Shown in pieces: positions 7,365 to 14,915 of a stretch of DNA of 17,152 nucleotides. The first letter of the stretch is position 1. Every line of letters starts with the position of its first letter. Source of the DNA: Mageeibacillus sp. UBA1255. GTDB lineage: Bacteria > Bacillota > Clostridia > UBA1212 > UBA1255. Where the stretch lies: NCBI GenBank assembly GCA_002308795.1, contig DBVV01000145.1, forward strand, positions 1 through 17,152. Direction: 5' to 3'. The position numbers were made by a program, and so were the translations under genes. A model generated the notes under the pieces. The model saw only the letters and a program-made list of their open reading frames with translations. It had not been told where the DNA came from and ran no database searches.

Positions 7365-7859
7365 TTATTCTGTCTTTTGACTATCTTTACAATCACAATA
7401 TTCGGAACGCACAACATCACTTTCGTGCTGGTTACTCAAAAGGCAATTTCTTAGAATATTGTACATCATTACCCACACAGACTCTGTGTATTTATTTAGC
7501 ATAGAAAAAGATGTCTCACACATTAATTTATCTTTTGGAATAATCAAAGGAAGATTTAAGCGAACAACATCATTTAAAAGAAAATATAATGTTTTTTTTG
7601 AATATATATTTGGATTCATCGAAAGAGCTTCGTATAAATCTCGCTCATATTTCTCAGCAATGGCAGATGCAGCAACAATTTTCGTCATTCCACGTCCCTT
7701 TTCGATAAGCATCATTATTTTTTTCAAGTCTAAATCACTTTTGAGGACAAAACAAACATATTGCTCCTCATATGGCCAAAGCAGTTTAATTTTAACATAT
7801 CTGCTTAAATTAGCACGCTTCTTGTTCTCTGAAGTTATAGAATAAAGCTTGTATTTCAT
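7365..7859 (-). CDS. Hypothetical protein, Lys-rich, AT-rich gene
   Basis: I do not recognise this family. The protein is about 164 residues from an ATG at 7859-7857, or 168 from an in-frame TTG at 7871. Neither start has a good Shine-Dalgarno sequence. It is basic and mixed hydrophobic/charged, with no signal peptide, clear membrane helix or metal motif, so it looks like a small soluble protein. Residues ~50-75 (LIEKGRGMTKIVAASAIAEKYERDL) have the rhythm of paired amphipathic helices. A plus-strand ORF covers 7459-7845 in the same bases; the minus-strand one is preferred because it is longer, has a more protein-like charge pattern and follows the direction of the upstream genes. It may be a remnant of a larger island gene. 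Confidence 0.4.
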   Translation of the reverse strand: MKYKLYSITSENKKRANLSRYVKIKLLWPYEEQYVCFVLKSDLDLKKIMMLIEKGRGMTKIVAASAIAEKYERDLYEALSMNPNIYSKKTLYFLLNDVVRLNLPLIIPKDKLMCETSFSMLNKYTESVWVMMYNILRNCLLSNQHESDVVRSEYCDCKDSQKTE

Positions 7860-7871
7860 AATCTTTTTCAA

Positions 7872-8003
7872 TCTACGAAGTGAATTACTAATTCAACGAG
7901 CTTAAATAATCATATATAAGTGACATTCAAGCAGTAACAAAGAGACACTCTATTCATCCGTATGGTACAAAAATAGTAAAAAAAAGAGGAAAGCCATACG
8001 CCA
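7872..8003. other. AT-rich intergenic stretch with a 7-base inverted repeat
   Basis: CGTATGG at 7959-7965 is mirrored by CCATACG at 7995-8001, separated by an A-rich stretch. It lies just beyond the stop of the 88-residue ORF read on the minus strand. No T-tract follows in the minus direction, so a terminator is only weakly supported. Confidence 0.25.
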
Positions 8004-8270
8004 TCACCAAAAAGAACGATTCAGTGGAGGCAACTGTACAGTAATATATGCATAGTTTTCAATCATCTCATGTTGCCACAAATGCATTTCTTCTTTCGTG
8101 CCCTCGGTTACAAAATCCATCTTTGTCGCGTGAATCATTTTAAACCCTCCACTATATACTGGTTTTACCAATCCGCGTAATTTTAACCGTATTATTTCTA
8201 ATATTTGTATTTCTTTTGGTATGTATTTTATATTCGGCGCTGACAAAATCCCAATATCTGTTAAGAACAT
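8004..8270 (-). CDS. Small hypothetical protein
   Basis: An 88-residue ORF of unknown family, 29 bases downstream of the membrane-anchored surface protein and on the same strand, so it may belong to that transcript. An in-frame TAA lies directly before the ATG at 8270, which fixes the longest possible start, but no GGAGG-type site precedes it. The N-terminal half is Ile/Leu/Lys rich. The C-terminal half has MHLWQHEMIENYAYI and ends with NRSFW. There is no signal peptide or membrane segment. Its AT-rich composition matches the island and differs from the gene upstream. It could be a non-coding ORF or a fragment. Confidence 0.35.
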   Translation of the reverse strand: MFLTDIGILSAPNIKYIPKEIQILEIIRLKLRGLVKPVYSGGFKMIHATKMDFVTEGTKEEMHLWQHEMIENYAYITVQLPPLNRSFW

Positions 8271-8299
8271 TTACAACTTCTTTTACAGGATGAAGCCAT

Positions 8300-9748
8300 T
8301 TAGCTACGCTTCCCAATATTAATCAAAAGGTTTTTGTTATATTTCCGAAAAAAAGAAAGCGAAATGCATGCCAACAATATGATCAGTACAGGGATGATTA
8401 GCGCTTCGCAGTTATCGCCCGTTGATGGCTGTGGAACCCGATGAGTCTCAAATATGGAATCCAGGCGATCAATGAAATCGCCGCCTGTCACCTTCCAGCC
8501 CTCTCCCGTCTTTGTAAAAACAAACGTCAGCAATGCGTTCTCAGAGCCTCGTTCACTGAACTGTTTTTGAGTAGACTCTGTAAGCAGATTAAAAATCACT
8601 AGTTTTTCATCTGCGTTTTTACCGTCACGCACCGTATAGTCGAAAGACGATATGGACCGGTAAATATCGGGGCCGACGCTACATGGGGCATATTCTCTGA
8701 AATACAGATCGCCGTCATGCTCGATCGCGTTCTGACCCGCTAGAAGCAGTGATGCCACTTCATCCGAACAGAAATCTGCCAGAAACGTCTCAAAAACACT
8801 CCGGTCCTCCAGCCCGTAATACGCGCGCAGGTATTTGACCCTTCCGGCTTCGATACGTTTAGGCTCCAGGTAGCGCTGCAGCGGAATGTCATCCAGCGGA
8901 TCGTAAGAACTGAACAATAGGTACACGTCGTCGGCGAGCGCACGAACTGCGTTCCGGACCAGTTCTTCACTCAGCTCGTCCCGGTTGTCCGGGGCCTGTG
9001 CGTCGAGGATCACCGAAGACCAGTCCGCAGAGCAGATCTTCCAGCGGCCCGGTACATTGCCGTCGCGGGCGGTGCCGTTTGCGTTGTCCGCCTCATACGT
9101 CAGCGTAAGCCGTATTTCGTGGGTCTCAAACAACATCGAATCCACGCCCATATCAAAATCCGCGGCTATGACAGCATTGCCGCCGTTATTGCTCAGAATT
9201 CGCACGTTCCCGTACGTATCCGGCCTTTCTTTCAGGATATAATTAAATTGATGAGCCATGCAGGTGGTGTAATTCACCTCGTGCACCCGCGCCGTCACGC
9301 TGTCCATAAACTCCAGCCTCGGCTCGTAAAACTCCGCCGTCATATTGTCTTTGTAGAAGGTCCGGATAGCCTCCCATTCGGAATCGGAGTAAACATAAAA
9401 CCGCATTTTCCCGTCCGTATAATCTCCAAAATCTTTGGTGTAGCGGCTGTTATATGTATGCCAGAGCAGATCTTTTTCGCTTTGAGAAAACCCATTCTGA
9501 GCGAGGTATTCCGGGTCAATCGTGAGTCCATCCTTGAGTTCGTAATAATCTTTCCAGCAGCCGTTGTCCTGCATCGACTCGATCTTGTGGAACGCCCGGA
9601 ACAGTTCAGCGGCAACTTCCTCGGACAGTTCTCTGTTTTCAGCTGCCGCAATTTCAAGCGGCGCGCACAAAACGACTAAAATGACCAGTGTTAATTGCAA
9701 TGCGGCCAATTTTAAAAAGGTGTCAATGTGTAAGTATTTTCGTCTCAT
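8300..9748 (-). CDS. Secreted, C-terminally membrane-anchored surface protein of unknown function
   Basis: A 482-residue protein with a basic start and hydrophobic signal segment (about residues 12-36, ending AAAEN). A large polar extracellular region follows, rich in Asp, Glu, Tyr and Arg. The C-terminus has PQPSTGDN at 439-446, a hydrophobic segment of about 20 residues, and a basic tail (FRKYNKN to KRS). The P-x-TGD plus helix plus basic tail resembles a cell-wall sorting signal or a simple anchor, though the leading Leu of LPXTG is absent. The start is ATG at 9748, five bases after GGGGTGA at 9760-9754; a GTG at 9757 would overlap the upstream gene and lacks a site. It begins right after the stop of the peptidase-like gene, so the two are probably coupled. 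Its GC is clearly higher than the genes on either side. No domain family is recognised. Confidence 0.72.
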   Translation of the reverse strand: MRRKYLHIDTFLKLAALQLTLVILVVLCAPLEIAAAENRELSEEVAAELFRAFHKIESMQDNGCWKDYYELKDGLTIDPEYLAQNGFSQSEKDLLWHTYNSRYTKDFGDYTDGKMRFYVYSDSEWEAIRTFYKDNMTAEFYEPRLEFMDSVTARVHEVNYTTCMAHQFNYILKERPDTYGNVRILSNNGGNAVIAADFDMGVDSMLFETHEIRLTLTYEADNANGTARDGNVPGRWKICSADWSSVILDAQAPDNRDELSEELVRNAVRALADDVYLLFSSYDPLDDIPLQRYLEPKRIEAGRVKYLRAYYGLEDRSVFETFLADFCSDEVASLLLAGQNAIEHDGDLYFREYAPCSVGPDIYRSISSFDYTVRDGKNADEKLVIFNLLTESTQKQFSERGSENALLTFVFTKTGEGWKVTGGDFIDRLDSIFETHRVPQPSTGDNCEALIIPVLIILLACISLSFFRKYNKNLLINIGKRS

Positions 9749-9753
9749 GTTGC

Positions 9754-12072
9754 TCACCCCAAAGAGTAGTAAACATCTGGTTGCTCCCCAAGAACTTGAT
9801 AATCCTTGAGTATCTTAATTGGAATTGCTTGTTCGTGAGAAGTGTATCCCCAAGAAAAAGGGTTTAAATTTGGATCGTTTACAATAGCATAATAAAGGTT
9901 ATCAGATTCAGAATAATAAATGCCTTTTAAAACAAGGTAATGACCAGGAGTATACGGTAGATAGATTCCGTTAGTAGCCAGATGAATAATCATCGGAGAT
10001 GAATTTAGTAGTTTTGTAGTCAACCATTCTCTATATTGGTCATAACTATAGCCTGAACAAATATCTGTCACTGCATAGGTAACATTTTGGTTATTAAGTG
10101 CAAATAAGGAGTTCAATTCCGGTACAATAGCACCTGGATCATTCCAATATGGATCATAGTAAGTATGTTGCCATGAGGTTATAAAATCTTCTGTGTATGT
10201 TATACCATAATATGCCAAAATCATTCGAATACTAGCACTTGAACAAGTGTGACTATCTGATTGTTCGACTGGCGTAATATCTAAACAAAAGAATCTAATA
10301 TTCCAAAAAGGAAGTAAAGGCGTTGCATCTGTAAACGAAACACTTGAACCATTTGTTGTAAGATACTGTCCATATACACTTATAATAAAGTAATAATCAT
10401 TATATTTTACAATATACCAATAACTGGCAGAACTCGCATTAGATGTAAAAGTAATGCTATTATTAACAAAATCGCAAGATAGATACTTGCCAGTATTTTT
10501 ATTTTTAAAAGTATAGGCACCATAGGTACTATTGTAAGATAGTTTAAATAACTGACTTGGTTTATTTAAATAATCTGTTGTAATATACGCTGAATTGCCA
10601 CCTGATTCTACGACATTTGATTGAAACATATAAGAAAATTTGTATATACTCCCAGATAATATGCCTTCCTCTTCAGTAGAGTTTAAATTAATTATCATTT
10701 TTGGAATGCAGCCCGTTGTAGAAGTTGCCGACCCATAAAAAGAACAACAAGACAATAAATCATTAAGAACAAGATGAATCCCATAAGGGGTTCCTCCGCT
10801 TATATAATTGCCGTTTTTCCACTCATTTATAACATTAGTAAGCGATAAAGAAGTCTCTTTTCCGTCAGTATAGCTTGTTTTTATTGATGATCGCCCATAA
10901 ACAGAACTGTTATATGATGAAAAGAGGTTTGCAGGAGGCAATGTACTTAATGACCAGTCAATTGTACTTGGGTAAGCATATAAATATGTGTTTGTCTGCC
11001 CACCATAACTTCCATTTAAATAGATTTTTAATGAGGCGCCTGCTATTCTATCGCCATAATAGTCGAGCAGTTCGCCTAACCCGGGAAATTTTACCAAGCC
11101 GTGAATACACGTAAGAGGAGCTGTTTTTCCTGTATAAAAAACCGCTTTCTCGGCTAAATAAGACGAATTAGATGAATTAATTTGTGTTGTTTTGAAATTG
11201 GGAATACCTGAATAAGTAGCAAAAAAAGTTATCGTTGGATCTACAACTATCGGATACTCAATATCATCTTCAAGAAATACATCTGGTATTGAAAAAGAAA
11301 CTGTATAACAGTTAGGTTCCTTTGTGCTTTCGATATTATATTCGAAATAAGTAGTTTTTCCGTTAGAATCATATACAAATAGATTTCCTAATTGAGCAAT
11401 AGTATCATCTCCATTTTTTAGAAGCCAAGACTCTTCCTTAACCATTTCTAGACAATTACCAGATATGGTGAAAGAGAATAAATTCGAAAAATCTTGCGAT
11501 TGAATGATAATTTCTTCTTTACACCCGTCAAATGTTGCGTAATAGCGATAATCAACATTGTTATTAACATTGTAATATGTAACATTGTTATCACACAAAA
11601 CGCCTTTACTGTCAATCACATTTAGAGAATTCATATTAATGCAGAATTCTGACGATGCTATGCGAATTCCGTTTTTTATGTTTTGTGGAATAACAGAAAC
11701 AATATTATTATTATTGGCATAAACTATCTCCCCGTTTATTACTGTTTCTGATAATGTGGTACTTTTATCTCTTATTATTCCTTCTTTGTCTATATACTTA
11801 ACGTCTGTGGGAAAAACGATTAATGCATCATTACCCTCAACTGTTTTGTATTTTAAAACATTAAGCGCATCGTTATCAGTATCAGTTCTTATATTTAGAC
11901 CTGACTCATACCATTCTTTTTCAATCACTTCCGGGATATTATCAAAACTATAATTGCTTCGAGGACTTTCTTGGATTGTTGTACTATCGTCATTTGCGCT
12001 TGGCGTTAGTGGGAATGAAAAAAGAATGATTATGGCTAACATCAACGTTATTATTCTCTTCAGACGTTTCAT
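9754..12072 (-). CDS. Secreted multidomain protein: DNRLRE-type domain, beta-trefoil-like region, papain-like (C39-type) cysteine peptidase
   Basis: A 772-residue exported protein. Residues 1-27 are a signal peptide (basic start, long hydrophobic core, PSAND). The middle holds YPIVVDPT at 273-280 and then a DNRLRE-type beta domain (about 280-465, including INEWKNG at 415-421). Residues ~490-580 repeat Tyr/Asn-rich strands (AYITTDYLN, TGKYLSCDF, GQYLTTNG) like a ricin-type beta-trefoil. The C-terminus is a papain-fold domain: Q604 and C610 in EQSDSHTCSSAS, H711 in PGHYLVLKG and D733 in VNDPN. It could cleave peptides, or bind cell-wall glycans through the trefoil. The ATG at 12072 is preferred because AGGAGGAGGG sits six bases before it; a longer in-frame start at 12120 lacks a site. 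The gene is strongly AT-rich. The target is unknown. Confidence 0.75.
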   Translation of the reverse strand: MKRLKRIITLMLAIIILFSFPLTPSANDDSTTIQESPRSNYSFDNIPEVIEKEWYESGLNIRTDTDNDALNVLKYKTVEGNDALIVFPTDVKYIDKEGIIRDKSTTLSETVINGEIVYANNNNIVSVIPQNIKNGIRIASSEFCINMNSLNVIDSKGVLCDNNVTYYNVNNNVDYRYYATFDGCKEEIIIQSQDFSNLFSFTISGNCLEMVKEESWLLKNGDDTIAQLGNLFVYDSNGKTTYFEYNIESTKEPNCYTVSFSIPDVFLEDDIEYPIVVDPTITFFATYSGIPNFKTTQINSSNSSYLAEKAVFYTGKTAPLTCIHGLVKFPGLGELLDYYGDRIAGASLKIYLNGSYGGQTNTYLYAYPSTIDWSLSTLPPANLFSSYNSSVYGRSSIKTSYTDGKETSLSLTNVINEWKNGNYISGGTPYGIHLVLNDLLSCCSFYGSATSTTGCIPKMIINLNSTEEEGILSGSIYKFSYMFQSNVVESGGNSAYITTDYLNKPSQLFKLSYNSTYGAYTFKNKNTGKYLSCDFVNNSITFTSNASSASYWYIVKYNDYYFIISVYGQYLTTNGSSVSFTDATPLLPFWNIRFFCLDITPVEQSDSHTCSSASIRMILAYYGITYTEDFITSWQHTYYDPYWNDPGAIVPELNSLFALNNQNVTYAVTDICSGYSYDQYREWLTTKLLNSSPMIIHLATNGIYLPYTPGHYLVLKGIYYSESDNLYYAIVNDPNLNPFSWGYTSHEQAIPIKILKDYQVLGEQPDVYYSLG

Positions 12073-12078
12073 TTTGTA

Positions 12079-12088
12079 CCCTCCTCCT
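12079..12088 (-). promoter_or_regulatory. Strong ribosome binding site for the secreted peptidase-like protein
   Basis: AGGAGGAGGG on the minus strand is six bases from the ATG at 12072. It decides that start over the 16-residue-longer alternative at 12120 and puts the signal peptide at the true N-terminus. Confidence 0.75.
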
Positions 12089-12132
12089 ATAAATTTCGTT
12101 CTAAAATGCGGTGATTTCATTGGTCGTATACT

Positions 12133-12150
12133 TCAGCCGATTCGTTTCAT
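12133..12150 (-). other. Five-codon ORF with its own strong ribosome binding site
   Basis: Upstream of the peptidase-like gene, GGAGG (12161-12157) followed after six bases by ATG at 12150 opens an ORF of five codons (MKRIG) that stops with TGA at 12133. The signal is as good as a normal gene start. It may be a leader peptide or the stump of a gene lost by deletion; the first codons resemble those of the real gene (MKRLK). Confidence 0.35.
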
Positions 12151-12513
12151 ATTAATCCTCCATTTATTATTTTTACTGTTTTTGCTTTTTTGTGCAATCA
12201 AAAGATGCGGCTTCAAAAGTAGTTAAAACCTGTTGACTGCATCGCCCTATACAATTATAATTGAAACAAAGGCGGAATTCCACTACCTGTTTCCTGCAAA
12301 AATGTAGCGGAATTCCATAAAAATGCGTTTGGACTGGTAGCTTTTTTGTAAGTGGTCAACGTTTTGTCCATACGCATTGTTTTGTTTGTTGGTTATTACG
12401 GCGTTCATCGTTGTTTTGTGTTGTCAATAACAGCGATTTTGTGTTTTTCTGCCTTTGTTAATGTTTCCGGCGAAGCACTGAAAAGGCATCGATCATGCTC
12501 CGCTTTTTGGTTT
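12151..12513. other. Non-coding gap between peptidase-like gene and IS3 relic
   Basis: About 360 AT-rich bases with no supported gene. GCGGAATTCCA occurs twice, at 12272-12282 and 12307-12317, 35 bases apart. T/G-rich sequence follows from about 12340 to 12460. Because GGAATTCC is its own reverse complement, the two copies can be read as direct or inverted. I see no clear promoter, terminator or insertion-sequence end. Confidence 0.4.
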
Positions 12514-12938
12514 TTATGCAGCCTGGAGTGACAGACGGTATGATACCGGACTTTTGTATCCTAAACTGCTGTGCAGCCGCTTCCTATTATAGAACAGCTC
12601 TATATATTTGAAAGCATCCCTCTGCACGTCTTCCAATGTATCATATTTGTTTCTGTAAATCAATTCCTTTTTCATGCTTGCGAAAAAGCTTTCCACACAT
12701 GAATTGTCATATGGACACCCGAGCGAACTCATTGACCCGGTTATGTCGTTTGCTAACAGCATTGCCTTATATTTTTGCTGCTGATAGCATACCCGATCAC
12801 TTCTTTATTGCAAAGATCCAGTACTGTATTTATATTAATCCCCAGCTCCTCTGAGACTTTAATTGCCGACTTCCCGCTTTCCAATACATATCTCGCTGTC
12901 TGTTCTTTTACCTCTTCGCTATACCTTTCTCTTCCCAT
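12514..12938 (-). pseudogene. IS3-family transposase relic with internal deletions
   Basis: Two adjoining minus-strand ORFs are pieces of one IS3-type transposase. The first (12938-12753) starts like OrfA (MGRERYSEEVKEQTARYVL, then a helix-turn-helix ending ININTV) and runs without a stop into NKEVIGYAIS, which belongs deep inside the OrfB integrase core. The second (12762-12514, another frame) is the OrfB end: SMSSLGCPYDNSCVESFF, KKELIYR, FYNRKRLHSSLGYKSP. The catalytic Glu region survives, but the segments holding the two catalytic Asp residues (the WxxDITY-like and HSDxGxQY motifs) are missing at both joints. The element cannot be active. The original copy should have been over 1.2 kb. Clear terminal inverted repeats or target duplications were not found. 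Confidence 0.85.
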
Positions 12939-13048
12939 TTTGGTATCCTCCCGTTGTTGTTATGCGTATGATACCGTATTTAACCATCTTATATATTTCC
13001 ACACCACTCCATGCAGGTATATTACTATAAAAAGGGGAAGAACAAGAA

Positions 13049-13076
13049 GCAGAACTTTTAAATTTAAAAGTTTTGC
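13049..13076. repeat. 28-base near-perfect palindrome
   Basis: AACTTTTAAATTTAAAAGTT at 13053-13072 is a perfect 20-base palindrome. Extending outward, GCAG/TTGC pairs with one G-T-type mismatch to give 28 bases, and CAAG/CTTG flanks continue the symmetry with a bulge. A T-run (CTTTTTT, about 13083-13089) follows on the plus strand. It lies between the IS relic and the galactosidase gene. It could be a bidirectional terminator, a miniature-element end or a protein site. Confidence 0.55.
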
Positions 13077-13126
13077 CCTTGTCTTTTTTGCTATCCCATT
13101 TCTGAAACAATACATATTGTTTTCCC

Positions 13127-13160
13127 TTGACTTTGACTGATTTATAAATTAAACTATCAT
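13127..13160 (+). promoter_or_regulatory. Candidate promoter of the alpha-galactosidase gene
   Basis: Two overlapping -35-like TTGACT boxes lie at 13127-13132 and 13133-13138. TATCAT at 13155-13160 is 16 bases from the second, and TAAACT at 13150-13155 is 17 bases from the first. The gene starts 46 bases downstream. This is the transition from AT-rich to GC-rich sequence, so chance matches are possible. Confidence 0.4.
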
Positions 13161-13171
13161 TTAGAAAGAAA

Positions 13172-13186
13172 GTGCGTTAAATGCAC
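13172..13186. promoter_or_regulatory. Possible operator: GTGC-(7)-GCAC inverted repeat
   Basis: GTGCGTTAAATGCAC is an imperfect 15-base palindrome lying just past the candidate -10 box and before the AAAGGA site of the galactosidase gene. Its position fits a repressor site for a sugar-controlled gene. No match to the cre consensus is seen. Confidence 0.25.
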
Positions 13187-13205
13187 GAACTGAAAGGAAC
13201 AGAAT

Positions 13206-14888
13206 ATGATCAAGAGCCTTAATAACAATACTGTGCTGGAGGCGTTTGCTCAGGAGGGCGGCGTCGAATATTACAGGATACCGGGCGTGGGTAATTATTC
13301 CTGGGTCGAAGAGCTGAAAGGCGTGGCGGGAACGTGGTACCCGATGGGAGGACGCGACCATTCGTTCAGACAGTGGTGGTTCCCGAATACACAGGAGTCG
13401 GTCTTCGAGGCGGGGGCGCCTGTGATGTGCGTTTACGACTACGAAAACAAAAACATCATCACCGCCGCATTGTCCGACTCGGTAAAACGGACGAAGATCA
13501 GTGCCAGCGTTGACGACCTGAACCAGCGGGACGAGATACTGCTCAAGATCGAGATCATTGACGACGGCCTCTTTCAGCAGCCTGACCATGAGATCATTCT
13601 TAGGGTCGATAAGCGGCCTCTTGAGTATTACGAAGCCGTGGCTGAGGCGTGCGACTGGATGCGAAGCTTCCTTAAAAAGCTGATCCCGATTCCCGAGGAT
13701 GCGAGGGTACCGCTGTATTCGAGCTGGTACAATTTCCACCAGGAACCCGAGCAGAAGCTGCTGACGGAAGAACTGAAGGTCGCGGCGGAGATGGGATTCA
13801 GAACGGTCATACTTGACGACGGGTGGCAGTTCGAGGGCAAGAACACCGGCGACTACTATAAGTGCGGCGACTGGCACGTTGCCCTGGATAAATTCCCGGA
13901 TTTCAAAAAGTTCGTTGACGACGTACACAGCTTCGGCATGAAGCTGATGGTGTGGTTCCCGGTGCCGTTCGCAGGGTTCGCGACAGAGGATTACAGGCGG
14001 TTCAAGGATAAAATGGCGTTTGACATCGACTGGATGCGTGCGGGCGTCTACGACGTCAGGTACAAGGAGCTGCGCGATTACATAGCGGGAACGTACGAAA
14101 AATTCGTTGACGACTTCGGGATCGACGGTTTGAAGCTGGATTTCGTTGACGCCTGGGGAACGACCACCGACGTGCCTCCCAAGAATGACGAGATGGATCA
14201 TGAGCGCCTCTTTGACGCGGTACGGACGCTGATGGACGAGATATACGATAAAATGACGGCGCGCGACCCTGACTTCCTGTTTGAGTTCAGGCAGGTCTAC
14301 GTGGGTCCGGAGATCGTCAATCACTGCAATATGCTCCGCGTTGCGGACTGCGCCGCAGATTCGGTGACAAACCGCATAGGAATCGGTTCTTTGCGCATCG
14401 TCAACGGCGCCACCGCCATCCACTCTGATATGCTTCTTTGGGGAAAGAAGGAGTCTCCGGTCAACTGCATGCGTCAGATGCTGAATATTATGTTCTCGGT
14501 GCCGCAGATCTCAGTGTTGCTCACCAAAGTTCCGGGCGATCAGAAGCTGGCGGTGAAAAGATTCGTGGATTACTGGTCCGAGAACAGGGACGTACTCCTG
14601 GACGGTAAGTTCAGGGCCGTAGATCCCGGAGCGAACTACTCGCTCATGTCTGCCGAAAAGGACGGTAAAAAGATCACTGTGCTGTACAGCACGTCAGAAG
14701 TCGAACTCACCGCCTGCGCGGAGGACGTCTGGAACAACACTTTCAAAAACTATATCGTTGTATCGTGCGCTCCTGGTAAGGACTATGCCGTTTTCGACTG
14801 GCGCGGGGATAAAATCGGCTGCGGCGTGACTGCCGGTACCATTCAGAAGATCGCGGTACCCGCGGGCGGAATGGTAAAGTTTGGCTGA
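13206..14888 (+). CDS. Alpha-galactosidase-like glycoside hydrolase, GH36 / clan GH-D
   Basis: A 560-residue cytoplasmic enzyme (no signal peptide) expected to release terminal alpha-galactose from raffinose-type or plant galactosides. An N-terminal beta-sandwich-like region of about 165 residues is followed by a TIM barrel with YSSWYNFHQ (171-179), LDDGWQ (203-208), KLMVWFPVPF (246-255) and GLKLDFVDAW (308-317). D312 is the likely nucleophile. The acid/base residue is probably D381 or D385 in RVADCAADS. A C-terminal beta domain ends near AGGMVKFG. It is shorter than the ~700-residue classical GH36 enzymes, mostly at the N-terminus. AAAGGA at 13193-13198 supports the ATG. No transporter or regulator is adjacent. 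Substrate assignment within the clan is uncertain, since raffinose synthase-like and other relatives share these motifs. Confidence 0.82.
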   Translation: MIKSLNNNTVLEAFAQEGGVEYYRIPGVGNYSWVEELKGVAGTWYPMGGRDHSFRQWWFPNTQESVFEAGAPVMCVYDYENKNIITAALSDSVKRTKISASVDDLNQRDEILLKIEIIDDGLFQQPDHEIILRVDKRPLEYYEAVAEACDWMRSFLKKLIPIPEDARVPLYSSWYNFHQEPEQKLLTEELKVAAEMGFRTVILDDGWQFEGKNTGDYYKCGDWHVALDKFPDFKKFVDDVHSFGMKLMVWFPVPFAGFATEDYRRFKDKMAFDIDWMRAGVYDVRYKELRDYIAGTYEKFVDDFGIDGLKLDFVDAWGTTTDVPPKNDEMDHERLFDAVRTLMDEIYDKMTARDPDFLFEFRQVYVGPEIVNHCNMLRVADCAADSVTNRIGIGSLRIVNGATAIHSDMLLWGKKESPVNCMRQMLNIMFSVPQISVLLTKVPGDQKLAVKRFVDYWSENRDVLLDGKFRAVDPGANYSLMSAEKDGKKITVLYSTSEVELTACAEDVWNNTFKNYIVVSCAPGKDYAVFDWRGDKIGCGVTAGTIQKIAVPAGGMVKFG

Positions 14889-14915
14889 GGACCGGCGCAA
14901 AAGGAGGAAATAAAC

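Noticed and set aside
7459..7845. 128-codon plus-strand ORF in the AT-rich island
   Set aside because: Overlaps a longer minus-strand ORF with a more protein-like composition; no ribosome site; Phe/Ser-rich as expected of an antisense reading.
12272..12317. CRISPR-like or operator repeats from two GCGGAATTCCA copies
   Set aside because: Only two short copies, largely the GGAATTCC palindrome; no third unit and no cas genes.
12919..13110. 63-codon minus-strand ORF upstream of the IS3 relic
   Set aside because: Reads through the palindrome and the OrfA ribosome site region, has no recognisable motif and no ribosome site of its own.
7309..13191. AATGCAC...GAACT shared at both edges of the island (7309-7326 and 13180-13191) as an attachment-site duplication
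   Set aside because: Only seven plus five matching bases with unequal spacing and no integrase gene; chance is likely.
13161..14423. 420-codon minus-strand ORF opposite the galactosidase gene
   Set aside because: It is a shadow of the GC-rich galactosidase frame; it has no recognisable motif, while the plus strand encodes a clear GH36-type enzyme.
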